Origin: an uncultured Clostridia bacterium
Lineage (GTDB): Bacteria > Bacillota > Clostridia > Christensenellales > Borkfalkiaceae
Reading direction: 5' to 3'
DNA: 64,000 bases
NCBI GenBank assembly: GCA_944328665.1
Contig: CALVHS010000052.1
Coordinates: forward strand, 1 to 64,000
Of this stretch, positions 28,316 to 36,497 are shown piece by piece. The notes under the pieces were generated by a model. It was not told the DNA's origin. It was given only the letters and a program-made list of their open reading frames with translations, and searched no databases. Position 1 is the first letter of the stretch; each line of letters starts with the position of its first letter. Made by a program: the position numbers and the translations under genes.

Positions 28316-29350
28316 TCAGGTCAATTTGTTGAGCACGGTGATGACGCGGAAGGTGACCGCGTCCGAAAAATTGCGCAAATTCAACCCCATGACCTTTTCG
28401 ATCTTGTCCAGGCGGTACATGAGGGTATTGCGGTGCATATAGAGGATGCGCGACGTTTCGCTGACGTTCAGATTGTTTTCGAGGAAGGCTTCCGCCGTAT
28501 TGACCATATCCTCATCCTTCAAAAGTTCCTTTGCGTCCCCTTCGAGCAGGACGGAGAGATATTCGGCGAGTTTGGCTTCGGGCAGGTCTTCGAGCATCTT
28601 GACAAGCACGTATTCGCGATAGGTATGTACTTCCCCGCGGGAATTGAAGATGCCGCTCATGCGCAGCGCGGTATTCGCCTGCCGGTAGGACGCAGCGATC
28701 TCGTCAAAGTGACGCACGGTGCCCCCCACGCCGATATGCGCCTTTACGCCCACCTCTTCGAGCAAGGAACGGGCGAGAAAAGTAGCAAAATCCGCAGACG
28801 ACTGATATTCGAAGTCCGCCCCCGTAAACTTGATGAAGGCGCAGTCCTTGCCCGTCACGGCGACCGCCGTGTCTGCTTCTTCCCCCGCATATTGCGTCAA
28901 AAAGGAAGTGAGGTCGTTCACCTTGACATCGGAAGAGATGGCAAGCGCAAAGCAGGACAAATCGGGCACGGAATACTTGATGGCATACGTCTGCACGTCG
29001 TCGGCGGAACATTCGCCGAGCAGGATGCGGCGCACGAATTCGGAACGGGGCAAGTTGAGCGCCTTGCCCGCCGCGTTTTCGATCGCGTCGGAGAGGAAAC
29101 AGGCATAATTCTTTTCCACCGTCCCCGTCCCCTTGATGGCACAGGTATACTCCGCGCCGCGGTACATTACCTTGAAAAAAGTCACCCCGCCCCGCTCGTC
29201 CTGCACCACGCCCGTAAAGGCGCGCAGTTCAAAAAAAGGGCGCTCCCCCGCAGCGGAAAACAGAAATTTTCCCTCCGGCGAAAAGAGGAACACGTCCACA
29301 CCCGTCTTTTGATAGACGGTCTGGATGCTTTTCTTCAAATCGGAATACAT
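28316..29350 (-). CDS. PucR/CdaR-type HTH regulator
   Basis: 344 residues. An N-terminal sensor part is followed by a GGDEF-like central region (residues ~130-250). The C-terminal HTH_30 motif is ENNLNVSETSRILYMHRNTLMYRLDKIE (near 290), the hallmark of PucR and carbohydrate-diacid regulators. Ribosome site GGGGAGGTC before ATG 29350; the open frame continues upstream through the promoter and is not coding there. As first gene of the operon with malic enzyme it probably senses an organic acid. Ligand not known. Confidence 0.9.
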   Translation of the reverse strand: MYSDLKKSIQTVYQKTGVDVFLFSPEGKFLFSAAGERPFFELRAFTGVVQDERGGVTFFKVMYRGAEYTCAIKGTGTVEKNYACFLSDAIENAAGKALNLPRSEFVRRILLGECSADDVQTYAIKYSVPDLSCFALAISSDVKVNDLTSFLTQYAGEEADTAVAVTGKDCAFIKFTGADFEYQSSADFATFLARSLLEEVGVKAHIGVGGTVRHFDEIAASYRQANTALRMSGIFNSRGEVHTYREYVLVKMLEDLPEAKLAEYLSVLLEGDAKELLKDEDMVNTAEAFLENNLNVSETSRILYMHRNTLMYRLDKIEKVMGLNLRNFSDAVTFRVITVLNKLT

Positions 29351-29389
29351 GCGACCTCCCCCGAGGCTTTTTGCCCCTATATTTTTTCC

Positions 29390-29418
29390 ATTATAGCCCA
29401 AAATACAAAAAATATCAA
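29390..29418 (-). promoter_or_regulatory. Promoter of the PucR-malic enzyme operon
   Basis: TTGATA (29413-29418) and a perfect TATAAT (29390-29395), 17 bp apart, ~40 bp before the start codon. Confidence 0.8.
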
Positions 29419-29446
29419 TGATTTTTCCGATAAAGGGGAAAATCAT
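29418..29446. promoter_or_regulatory. Inverted repeat next to the -35 of the PucR promoter
   Basis: ATGATTTTTCC (29418-29428) and GGGGAAAATCAT (29435-29446) form a near-perfect dyad around a 6-bp centre, directly upstream of the -35. The position suits an activator or autoregulator site. Confidence 0.5.
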
Positions 29447-29522
29447 GTAAATTTTTGCGCGTTTTACACAATCTGTCGATAAAAACCGCCCTGCCGTGCG
29501 CCTGCGCGCAAGACCCATTTAC

Positions 29523-29551
29523 TTGACACAAATGCTTGTATGGTGTACAAT
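29523..29551 (+). promoter_or_regulatory. Promoter of the 29614 membrane protein
   Basis: Perfect TTGACA (29523-29528), 17 bp, TACAAT (29546-29551). Confidence 0.8.
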
Positions 29552-29613
29552 GATGGACGTAATCTTCGTCATTGCGGCGCGCCGCCGCGGTGCGGCCGTT
29601 CGAGGTGCCTTTC

Positions 29614-30975
29614 ATGAAACGATCGTACAATCCTGCCGACAGACAGAAGATCGCACTGCTCGCCGTTTCCTTCGCGTTCTTTGCGGGCTTTTTTCTCTTC
29701 CTGTTCTTCCCCGACGCAGCGGGGGCGAACGCATCCCTCTTTCGACAGATCTCCGACGCCGTGTCCGCGCCGTCGGGCGCGGCCGTTCTCGACGGCGCCT
29801 ATTATGCTTTTGCCGCCTTTTATCTGCTGCTCGTCGTCATCACCGTCGTCAATATTTTTGTAGAGAAAAAGGCGATATTCGTCCTCTGCTGCATCGAAAC
29901 GCTTCTCGGCATCGCCCTGCCCGCCTTTCTTCTCTGCGCGCTTGTCGGCACGGGCGCGGATCCGGCGGAGCTTTTTTCCGCGGAAAGCGGCGCCCCTTTT
30001 CGCTCCACCCTGCTCATGCCCTGCTTCGCCCTCTTGGCGGCGATCGCGCTGTGCCTGCTGTATCATAAGAAAAAGGGCATCCTGAAAGCGGTGTACGCCC
30101 TGATCGCCGCGGGCTGTGCCGCCTTCTTCTTTTCCGACATCCCCTTCCTGCTCCTCGTAGGCGAAGAAGGCAGCGACCTTACGGCGTTCCGCTTCATCCA
30201 ACTGTTGTGCGGCGCTCCGTCCTATTCCGCCTTGGGCAGATGGGACGCCTTCGTCTGTTACAGCTTTACGGTGCTCGCCTACGCCGCCGCCGTCAACGCG
30301 GCGCTCGCCTTTCTATCCCTTGCCGTGCGCCGCATGCGCATCGACTTTATCCGCGCGGCAGCCTTATTCGGCGTTTCTCTGTTCTGCTTCTGTCTGCTGA
30401 TCGCCGAAGCCGGCGCCGCCCGCTTAGGAGAACTCGGCGGCATGATCGGCTTTTTGGCAGTCTCCGCCGTACAGGTCGCCGTCGCCGCCGTATGCTTCGC
30501 CCTGCGGCGCAAAGGGCGCAAAACACAGGGATCCTTTACCGACGCGGCGAGCGTCAACGCCGCCTTCGACGAGGCGTCCGGCATCCTTTACGGCGCTCCC
30601 GCGCAAGATCCCTTCGCGTACGAGGGCGCCATCCGCGACGAATCGGCCGCCGCGGAGGCGGAAGATCCCGCCTTCGGCTATGAGGCAAAAAAACGATCCG
30701 CGCCCGACGAAAGCGATGCCGCACAGGAATACGCCGACAGCCCCGCGGCGCACGACCCCTTCCTCGACGGGCTTACCCCCGCCGAACGGGCGGAATTCGA
30801 ACGGCTGTTCATCGTGCGCGTATTCGGAGAGAACAAGCAATTGCCGCCCTACCGCCCCGGCGGGGACAACCGCGAATTTTTCGCCAAGGTGTTTGTGTTC
30901 ATGGGCAGGTTCCGCAACATCATTTCGGAAAGCCTTTTGGAAAAGATCTATTATTACAGCAACGCCGTGCGTTAA
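29614..30975 (+). CDS. Polytopic membrane protein with acidic cytoplasmic tail, unknown function
   Basis: 453 residues: about eight hydrophobic helices over residues 12-310, then a soluble tail of ~140 residues. The tail is rich in Ala, Asp and Glu and ends in a better-ordered stretch (LTPAERAEFERLFIVRVFGENKQLPPY, then FFAKVFVFMGRFRNIISESLLEKIYYY). I recognise no family. The ATG at 29614 has GAGGTG upstream; a TTG at 29572 is less likely. It has its own promoter and terminator, divergent from the PucR operon. Confidence 0.8.
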   Translation: MKRSYNPADRQKIALLAVSFAFFAGFFLFLFFPDAAGANASLFRQISDAVSAPSGAAVLDGAYYAFAAFYLLLVVITVVNIFVEKKAIFVLCCIETLLGIALPAFLLCALVGTGADPAELFSAESGAPFRSTLLMPCFALLAAIALCLLYHKKKGILKAVYALIAAGCAAFFFSDIPFLLLVGEEGSDLTAFRFIQLLCGAPSYSALGRWDAFVCYSFTVLAYAAAVNAALAFLSLAVRRMRIDFIRAAALFGVSLFCFCLLIAEAGAARLGELGGMIGFLAVSAVQVAVAAVCFALRRKGRKTQGSFTDAASVNAAFDEASGILYGAPAQDPFAYEGAIRDESAAAEAEDPAFGYEAKKRSAPDESDAAQEYADSPAAHDPFLDGLTPAERAEFERLFIVRVFGENKQLPPYRPGGDNREFFAKVFVFMGRFRNIISESLLEKIYYYSNAVR

Positions 30976-30979
30976 AGCG

Positions 30980-31006
30980 TTCCTCCCTTCGGGGAGGAAT
31001 TTTTTT
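30980..31006 (+). terminator. Terminator after the membrane protein
   Basis: Stem TTCCTCCC/GGGAGGAA closed by a stable TTCG loop (30980-30999) and followed by seven T. Classic intrinsic terminator four bases after the stop codon. Confidence 0.92.
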
Positions 31007-31026
31007 GATCTTTTGCCGAAAAACGC

Positions 31027-31056
31027 TTGACAAACAATACTATGTAATGTATAGTA
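31027..31056 (+). promoter_or_regulatory. PadR-operon promoter with overlapping operator dyad
   Basis: TTGACA (31027-31032) and TATAGT (31050-31055) are 17 bp apart. The dyad TACTAT-N7-ATAGTA (31038-31056) fills the spacer and covers the -10, a pattern expected for PadR self-repression. Confidence 0.75.
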
Positions 31057-31088
31057 TAAGGCATAAAACAGTATCGGGAGGGCGTGGC

Positions 31089-31403
31089 TTGGACATTCAA
31101 CTCAAAAAAGGGCTTTTGGATGTGTGCGTGCTTTCCGTGCTGCGGGAGGGAGAGTCCTACGGATACAAGATCGTCGCGGACGTGGCGCCCTACATCGAGA
31201 TCTCCGAATCCACCCTCTATCCCATCCTCAAACGGCTGGAATCATCCGCGATGGTGACGGCGGAAAGCCGCGCCTACAACGGCAGGCTGCGCAAATACTA
31301 CCGCATCACGGAAAAGGGATTGGAACGCATCCGAGAATTTATCGAGGACGCCAAAGAATTTGCAAAGATCTATCGATTTATCGACAACGGAGGCCGATCA
31401 TGA
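31089..31403 (+). CDS. PadR-family transcriptional regulator
   Basis: 104 residues, beginning with a TTG codon at 31089 that follows GGGAGGGCG and gives the typical PadR start (M)DIQLKKGLLDVCVLSVL. The winged helix continues with GESYGYKIV, ESTLYPILKRLE and RKYYRITEKGLERI. PadR proteins of this short type repress their own operon until a ligand or envelope signal lifts them. Its stop overlaps the next start (ATGA), so it is translationally coupled to the DUF1700 gene. Confidence 0.93.
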   Translation: MDIQLKKGLLDVCVLSVLREGESYGYKIVADVAPYIEISESTLYPILKRLESSAMVTAESRAYNGRLRKYYRITEKGLERIREFIEDAKEFAKIYRFIDNGGRS

Positions 31404-31960
31404 CATTTACGCAATGGAACAAAAAACTCAAAAAGCGGCTGTCTGCCCTGCCCGCGCAAGAGCGCGGCAAGGTGCTCGCCTATTATGAAGAACTGTACAT
31501 GGACAAAAGGGACGCGGGCATGACGGAAGCGGACATCCTCGCCGGGTTCAGCTCACCCGAAGAGGCGGCGGCGCGCGCCGCGGAAGGGAGCGAAGCCCCC
31601 GCGCCGAAGGGGAATGCGGCGGGCAGGTTCTTTTTTATGCTCGTCCTCTACCTGTTTATCGGCATCCCCGTGATCGCCGCCATCTTTTCCCTCGCCGTGA
31701 CGGCGGCGGCCCTCTTTCTCTCCGGCTTTGCCGTGCTCGCGGCGGGGATCGCCGATTTTTTCTATTTCCTCATACAGATCTGCCTGTACGGCGCCGGCGG
31801 CGCATACATCGCCCACCTCGGCATCGGGCTCGGCTGTGCCGGCGCGGGCGCGCTGCTCGTCCCTCTCTTTCTGTTTTTGACCAAAGCGCTGCTGACCGCC
31901 TGCGGAAAACTTCTCCGCGCAACGGGGCGCTACATCCGCGGCAAAAAGGAGACCGTCTGA
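31400..31960 (+). CDS. DUF1700-family membrane protein
   Basis: 186 residues. The N-terminal soluble helical part (residues ~1-60, TFTQWNKKLKKRLSALPAQERGKVLAYYEELYMDK, then ILAGFSSPEEAA) is the DUF1700 signature. About three hydrophobic segments and a basic end follow. The family always sits between PadR and DUF4097 genes and is thought to be an envelope-stress or anti-regulator component, but no mechanism is proven. ATGA overlap with padR; the next gene starts one base after its stop. Confidence 0.9.
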   Translation: MTFTQWNKKLKKRLSALPAQERGKVLAYYEELYMDKRDAGMTEADILAGFSSPEEAAARAAEGSEAPAPKGNAAGRFFFMLVLYLFIGIPVIAAIFSLAVTAAALFLSGFAVLAAGIADFFYFLIQICLYGAGGAYIAHLGIGLGCAGAGALLVPLFLFLTKALLTACGKLLRATGRYIRGKKETV

Positions 31961-31961
31961 C

Positions 31962-33008
31962 ATGAAAACAAACAAAACGTTTACAAAGATCTTTGCGATC
32001 GCAGGCGCGATCTTGCTGACGGCGGGCATTGCGCTGTTCATCGCGGGCATGACCGCGGCGGGCTGGGACTTTGCCGCGCTGAACACCGTGCGCTATATCC
32101 AAAAGGAATACGCCCTCGAAAAGGGCGACGCCGTCACGTCGCTGACCGTACACTATGAAAGCGCGGACATCGACGTCGTCTACGACGAAAACGCCGACGC
32201 CGTGCTCCTTTCCTATCCCGTCCGCACGGACGCGGACGGAAACGAGAACGCCGAAATCGAGATCGCCTATACCGCGGGCGCCCTCACCGTCGAAGAAAAG
32301 CCGAACGGCCCGGCCGATCTCTTTCAATGGAACCTTTCCTCTCCCGTCCTGACGATCACACTGCCCGCGGATACCGCCTGCGCCCTCGACATCGAAGCGG
32401 AAAACGGCACTCTCTCCTTAAAGGGCACGCAAATAATCCAAGCGCCTTCCCTTGCCCTGCGCGCGGCAAACGGCGCGCTGCGCCTTGCCCCCGAACAAGG
32501 CGTCTCCGTGGAGGGCGATGTGCTTCTCTCCTCGCAAAACGGGACAGTCTTTGCCGAAGGGATAGAGGCGGCGGGCACGATCTCCCTGCAGAACGCCATG
32601 GGAAATATCGAAGCGAAAGAGCTGACCGCCCGCTCCGTCACCGCCTCGCTCGACACGGGAAACATCCTGCTCGAAGACGTGCGCTGCACGGAAGCGCTGA
32701 CCGCGGAGAACGGCATCGGGAACGTAACTTTGCGGGGGAACATCCGCGCACAAAAGGCGGATCTTACCACGGATACGGGCGGCATCGCCGTGGACGCGGG
32801 CGGCGTTCTGGACGCGCAGGAGATCTCCCTGACGAGCGATCTGGGCGACATTTCCGTGCGCGGGGCATTGGCGGGCGCGCGGGAAGATTATACGTTTTTC
32901 ATCGACACGGGTATAGGAAATTCGGACATCCCTTCCGGCGGCAGCGGTGCAAGGCGGCTGACGGCAAGGACGGAAACAGGCAACATCTCGCTGCGCTTCG
33001 AACGATGA
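31962..33008 (+). CDS. DUF4097-family extracytoplasmic beta-repeat protein
   Basis: 348 residues with a signal-anchor at about 10-32. A long beta-rich body follows, made of ~20-residue repeats with the pattern xGxIxLxxVxxxxxLxxxxGxI (for example TASLDTGNILLEDV, TTDTGGIAVDAGG, SDLGDISVRGA, ARTETGNISLRFE). This is the right-handed beta-helix style of DUF4097/LiaG-like proteins, facing the cell-wall side. In the PadR-DUF1700-DUF4097 module it likely reports or buffers envelope state. GGAGACC precedes the ATG. Confidence 0.9.
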   Translation: MKTNKTFTKIFAIAGAILLTAGIALFIAGMTAAGWDFAALNTVRYIQKEYALEKGDAVTSLTVHYESADIDVVYDENADAVLLSYPVRTDADGNENAEIEIAYTAGALTVEEKPNGPADLFQWNLSSPVLTITLPADTACALDIEAENGTLSLKGTQIIQAPSLALRAANGALRLAPEQGVSVEGDVLLSSQNGTVFAEGIEAAGTISLQNAMGNIEAKELTARSVTASLDTGNILLEDVRCTEALTAENGIGNVTLRGNIRAQKADLTTDTGGIAVDAGGVLDAQEISLTSDLGDISVRGALAGAREDYTFFIDTGIGNSDIPSGGSGARRLTARTETGNISLRFER

Positions 33009-33019
33009 CCGCGGCAAAA

Positions 33020-33059
33020 CACGGGAGCGGGCGTCTCATAAGAGACGCCCGCTCCCGTG
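33020..33059. terminator. Bidirectional hairpin between DUF4097 and asparaginase genes
   Basis: Perfect 18-bp stem (33020-33037 with 33042-33059, loop ATAA) between converging genes. Minus strand continues TTTTGCC; the plus strand lacks a T-run. Confidence 0.65.
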
Positions 33060-33069
33060 CCTGTCAAGA

Positions 33070-34059
33070 TCAAAAGATATCCCGCTCCACCGGCCGATAA
33101 AAGAGGGCCTCCGCCTCCTTGCCTCCCGCAAAGGCGAGGATCCACATCAGCTTGGCGACCGCCGCCTCCAACGTCATGCAGCGCGCCTCCAGCACGCCGC
33201 CGCAATCGCGCAGCCGCCTGCCGACGGCATACTTGTCGAGCGCGCTCCCCTCCCGCTCCACCTGCGTGGTGAGCACCGCCGTCTTGCCGAGGGAAAGAAA
33301 GTGCGCAAGCCTCTCGAGAAATGCCTCGTTCCCGTAATCGGGCAGCCCGCCCGTACCGAACGCCTCGATGATCAATCCGTCGCAGCGCTCGTTCAAATAA
33401 TCGAAAATATCCGCGCGCAGCCCGGGGATCATCTTCAAAACAAAGATGTTTTCGTTCAAAGCGTCGTAAAAGACGGGCGCACCGTGCGGCTTTTTCCCTT
33501 CGATGTAATAAAACGGCCCGTCCTCGCGCATGACGGCGACCGCAGGAAAATCGATGCTGGAAAAAGCGTTGAAACTGCGCGTGCGCGTCTTTTTTGCGCG
33601 CGTGCCGAAGATGACGTTGCCGTCAAAGACGATGCGTACCCCGTACGCCCTGTCGTCCGCGCAAAAGCGGAAGGCGTCCGCCAGATTGCGGCGGGCATCC
33701 GTGTCGCGCGAATAGACAGAGCGCTGCGACCCCGTCAGCACGATCGGCTTGCTTCCGCCCTGCACGAGGTAGGAAAGCGCCGCCGCCGTATACGCCATCG
33801 TATCGGTGCCGTGGGTGACGACAAATCCGTCGTATGCCGCATAGTTTTCGCGCAGGATACGCGCGATCGCCAGCCAATGCGCGGGGCGCATGTCGGTGCT
33901 GTCCAAATTGAAGGGCTGCACCGTGCGCACCGAACACACGTCGGCGATCTCCGGCACGCAGGAAAGCAGCTCTTCCGAAGAGACGGCGGGCGCCAGCCCT
34001 TTGTCCGTCTCCTTGGAAGCGATGGTACCGCCCGTTGCGATCATCAGGATACGTTTCAT
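33070..34059 (-). CDS. ansA: L-asparaginase, type I
   Basis: 329 residues. The first catalytic threonine is in ATGGTIAS (Thr12) and the second set in THGTDTMAYTAAALS (near 85), with the invariant Thr-Asp pair; VLTGSQR follows. There is no signal peptide, so it is the cytoplasmic form making aspartate and ammonia. Two starts are possible: ATG 34059, with GAGG six bases upstream, or ATG 34071, overlapping the stop of the glycosidase gene as ATGA but with the ribosome site too close. Co-transcribed with the GH2 gene. Confidence 0.92.
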   Translation of the reverse strand: MKRILMIATGGTIASKETDKGLAPAVSSEELLSCVPEIADVCSVRTVQPFNLDSTDMRPAHWLAIARILRENYAAYDGFVVTHGTDTMAYTAAALSYLVQGGSKPIVLTGSQRSVYSRDTDARRNLADAFRFCADDRAYGVRIVFDGNVIFGTRAKKTRTRSFNAFSSIDFPAVAVMREDGPFYYIEGKKPHGAPVFYDALNENIFVLKMIPGLRADIFDYLNERCDGLIIEAFGTGGLPDYGNEAFLERLAHFLSLGKTAVLTTQVEREGSALDKYAVGRRLRDCGGVLEARCMTLEAAVAKLMWILAFAGGKEAEALFYRPVERDIF

Positions 34060-34067
34060 GCGGCGCC

Positions 34068-35795
34068 TCATTCCTCCTCGATCGCCGCCGCCGCGCGGTT
34101 TGCCTCAGCGATGCGCCGCACCCCTTCGGGCGAGAATTTCTGCCCGCGCGCATAGGTAAGCAGACCGTTTTGCTCCTGTTCCACGTCGTAGAGCTGCGTA
34201 TAGCAAAAGCCGGAGAGCTGCGCGCAGCCGAGCAAAAGTTTTGCCGTGCGTTCGTAATTTTGCACAAAGGACTCTTCGTCGGCAAGGGTCTCGTACCCCC
34301 ACGCCGTCTGTTCACGGATATATTCGGAGGGCTCGGCGCGGATGCCTCCGTAAGCGATCCCGCCGAATTCGCTCATGTTCTGCGGCTCTCCCGCATAACA
34401 GATGCCGTCCCCCGCGCAGTACATGTTGCCGAAGCGCATCTCTCCCCTCGCCGCGGCGCACATCTTTTCTTCCAGCGCCTCATACTTATCGTAGCAATGA
34501 TAATCCGCCACATCCGTCTTGTGCCCGTGCATGCCGCCGCTCACGTCCACACAGGGGCGGGAAGGGTCAAGCGCCTTGGTAAAGGCATAGACGGCGTCGA
34601 CAAAGCGCACATCGCGCTCCTTGCGCGTATCCGCAAGGTCAGCCCACGTCTCGTTCAGGGGGCACCATGTGATGACGGAGGGCCGGTTCACGTCGCGCTC
34701 CATCGCCTCCTTCCATTCCTGCAAAAAGACGGGAAGCGCCGCAAGGTCGTAGTAAGAAGCGCCCCAATTCGGATATTCCCCCCACACGAGAAAGCCGAGA
34801 CGGTCGCAAAGATACAAGTAGTGCGGGTCGAACACCTTTTGATGCAGCCGCGCGCCGTTGAAGCCGAGCTCGATCGCCGCGCGGATATCTGCGAGAAAAT
34901 TTTCATCGGAGGCAGGCGTATATACCCCGTCCGGATAATATCCCTGTTCAAGGACGAGGCGCTGGAAGACGGACTTGCCGTTGAGCAGGAATTTTTTGCC
35001 CTCGTAACGCACATCCCGCAGTCCGAAATAGCTAAAAACTTCGTCCTCGCCGAGGCGCAGCCGCACGCGGTACAGCCTGCCCGCGCCGCATTCCCAAAGA
35101 TGCTTTTCGGCAAGGGGGACGGTAAAGGCGGCGGCATACGCCACCTTGCCCGCGCACTGCCCCACCGTCCTGCCTTCATATTCGATCTCGGCGGAAAAAT
35201 CCGCCTCCTTTTCCGTCTGCGCACGCACCTCAAGGCGCACCGCGCCCTTTTCCGCATCCGTGATATAGCGCACGGAAAGCAGGTATTCTTCGGGCGTATG
35301 CTCCAGCCATACGCTCTGCCAAATGCCCGTCGTGCGGGTATAAAAACAGCCGAAGGACTGCTCCTTCGGAGATTGTTTGCCGCTGGGCACGTTGTCGTGC
35401 ACATCGTCGCGCACGGCGACTTCGAGCAAATTCTCCCCCTCGCGGAGGAGCGGGCCCACTTCAAAAGAAAAAGGGGTATACCCGCCCGCGTGCGCGCCCG
35501 CCTCCGCGCCGTTGACAAAGACGCGCGCTTCATGATCGACCGCGCCGAAATGCAAAAAGACGCGCCCGCCCCGCCACGATGCGGGCAGCGTAAAAGTGCG
35601 GCGGTATGCGAGCGTATAGACAAAGCCCGTTTCTCCGATCCCCGACAGCGCCGATTCGATACAATACGGCACCCGCACGGGGCGATATGCGCCGCCGGAA
35701 AGAGAAACTTCCCACATGCCGTTTAAAGAAAGAAATCCTCTGCGGGCAAATTGCGGTTCGGGGTATAACAAGTCGTTTGCGATGTCCGGTTGCAT
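34068..35795 (-). CDS. Glycoside hydrolase family 2 enzyme (beta-glucuronidase/galactosidase-like)
   Basis: 575 residues: an N-terminal jelly-roll sugar-binding domain (to ~165), an immunoglobulin-like domain, and a TIM barrel. The acid/base is in CPLNETW (Glu382) and the nucleophile in MSEFGG (Glu476), both in GH2 positions. It lacks a signal peptide, so it acts on imported oligosaccharides. It is shorter than E. coli LacZ and near GUS in size; the exact sugar is unclear. GAGGTGAACG precedes the ATG. Strong promoter upstream; asparaginase follows by a 4-bp or shorter junction. Confidence 0.92.
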   Translation of the reverse strand: MQPDIANDLLYPEPQFARRGFLSLNGMWEVSLSGGAYRPVRVPYCIESALSGIGETGFVYTLAYRRTFTLPASWRGGRVFLHFGAVDHEARVFVNGAEAGAHAGGYTPFSFEVGPLLREGENLLEVAVRDDVHDNVPSGKQSPKEQSFGCFYTRTTGIWQSVWLEHTPEEYLLSVRYITDAEKGAVRLEVRAQTEKEADFSAEIEYEGRTVGQCAGKVAYAAAFTVPLAEKHLWECGAGRLYRVRLRLGEDEVFSYFGLRDVRYEGKKFLLNGKSVFQRLVLEQGYYPDGVYTPASDENFLADIRAAIELGFNGARLHQKVFDPHYLYLCDRLGFLVWGEYPNWGASYYDLAALPVFLQEWKEAMERDVNRPSVITWCPLNETWADLADTRKERDVRFVDAVYAFTKALDPSRPCVDVSGGMHGHKTDVADYHCYDKYEALEEKMCAAARGEMRFGNMYCAGDGICYAGEPQNMSEFGGIAYGGIRAEPSEYIREQTAWGYETLADEESFVQNYERTAKLLLGCAQLSGFCYTQLYDVEQEQNGLLTYARGQKFSPEGVRRIAEANRAAAAIEEE

Positions 35796-35826
35796 AAACG
35801 TTCACCTCTTCATTCGGAATAGTTCT

Positions 35827-35855
35827 ATCATAATACATCGGCGCGCCGTTGTCAA
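35827..35855 (-). promoter_or_regulatory. Promoter of the GH2-asparaginase operon
   Basis: Perfect TTGACA (35850-35855), 17 bp, TATGAT (35827-35832) on the minus strand, 31 bp before the start codon. Confidence 0.8.
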
Positions 35856-35903
35856 CCTTCCGCGCCGCCTTTTTTTGCCAAAACGCGCCTTGCCGCCCGC
35901 AAA

Positions 35904-35945
35904 TTGTAATAAAATTGTACACGGTTTATTATTTTTGTAATAAAA
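35904..35945. repeat. Two 11-bp direct repeats between divergent promoters
   Basis: TTGTAATAAAA occurs at 35904-35914 and again at 35935-35945, 31 bp apart, about three helical turns. They lie between the GH2 and MarR promoters, so a regulator could bind both on one face. No function is shown. Confidence 0.6.
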
Positions 35946-35967
35946 GCCGCGCATGCCCCCCATTATA

Positions 35968-35996
35968 TTGACAAAAGCGCCCGCACGGCGTATACT
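35968..35996 (+). promoter_or_regulatory. Promoter of the second marR gene
   Basis: Perfect TTGACA (35968-35973), 17 bp, TATACT (35991-35996), 31 bp before the GTG start. Confidence 0.85.
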
Positions 35997-36027
35997 GTGC
36001 AATATATTACCGCAACGGAGACATACC

Positions 36028-36468
36028 GTGAAAAAATCAAAAAAGAAACAGGCCATCCTTGAACTTTTATTTCTCGTCGCCAACCTGCTGCCGAGGCAGT
36101 GCAAAGCCATGCCGGGCGGGCTGACGCTGCGCCAATATATGCTGCTTTCTTCCATGAAAGAGATGCAAAGCGCCAATCTCTCTTCCCTTTCCAAAGTCTT
36201 CGGGGGCACGCGGCAGAATATCCGCCAACTTGTGGACGCCCTGCACGAAAAAGGTTACGTCATCCTTGCGCAGTCGGAATACGACAAGCGGGAGATCCGC
36301 GTTTCCCTGACGGAAAAGGCCCTGCAATTTTTTGCCGAAAACGAGGACGCGGACGAGATCCTTCTGCAGCCCGCCTTCAAAGGGATCGGAGAAAAATCTT
36401 TAGACGGCGCCATGCAATGCCTGGAAAAGATGGCCGCCAATTTAGAATCGACAGCGGGGACGGAATGA
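36028..36468 (+). CDS. MarR-family transcriptional regulator
   Basis: 146 residues starting with GTG at 36028 (KKSKKKQAILELLF), with GGAGACATACC upstream. The winged helix is LTLRQYMLLSSM, NLSSLSKVFGGTRQNIRQLVDALHEKGYV, then DKREIRVSLTEKA in the wing. It is divergent from the GH2 operon with two direct repeats between them, so that operon is one possible target. A longer upstream frame crosses its promoter and is not coding. Its stop codon lies in the loop of its terminator. Confidence 0.9.
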   Translation: MKKSKKKQAILELLFLVANLLPRQCKAMPGGLTLRQYMLLSSMKEMQSANLSSLSKVFGGTRQNIRQLVDALHEKGYVILAQSEYDKREIRVSLTEKALQFFAENEDADEILLQPAFKGIGEKSLDGAMQCLEKMAANLESTAGTE

Positions 36469-36487
36469 TCCGTCCCCGCCGTTTTTT
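36454..36487 (+). terminator. Terminator overlapping the marR stop codon
   Basis: An 11-bp stem (36454-36464 with 36469-36479) with loop ATGA, then T6 at 36482-36487. The marR stop TGA (36466-36468) lies in the loop, so terminating ribosomes could compete with hairpin folding. Confidence 0.85.
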
Positions 36488-36497
36488 GTCATAATTT

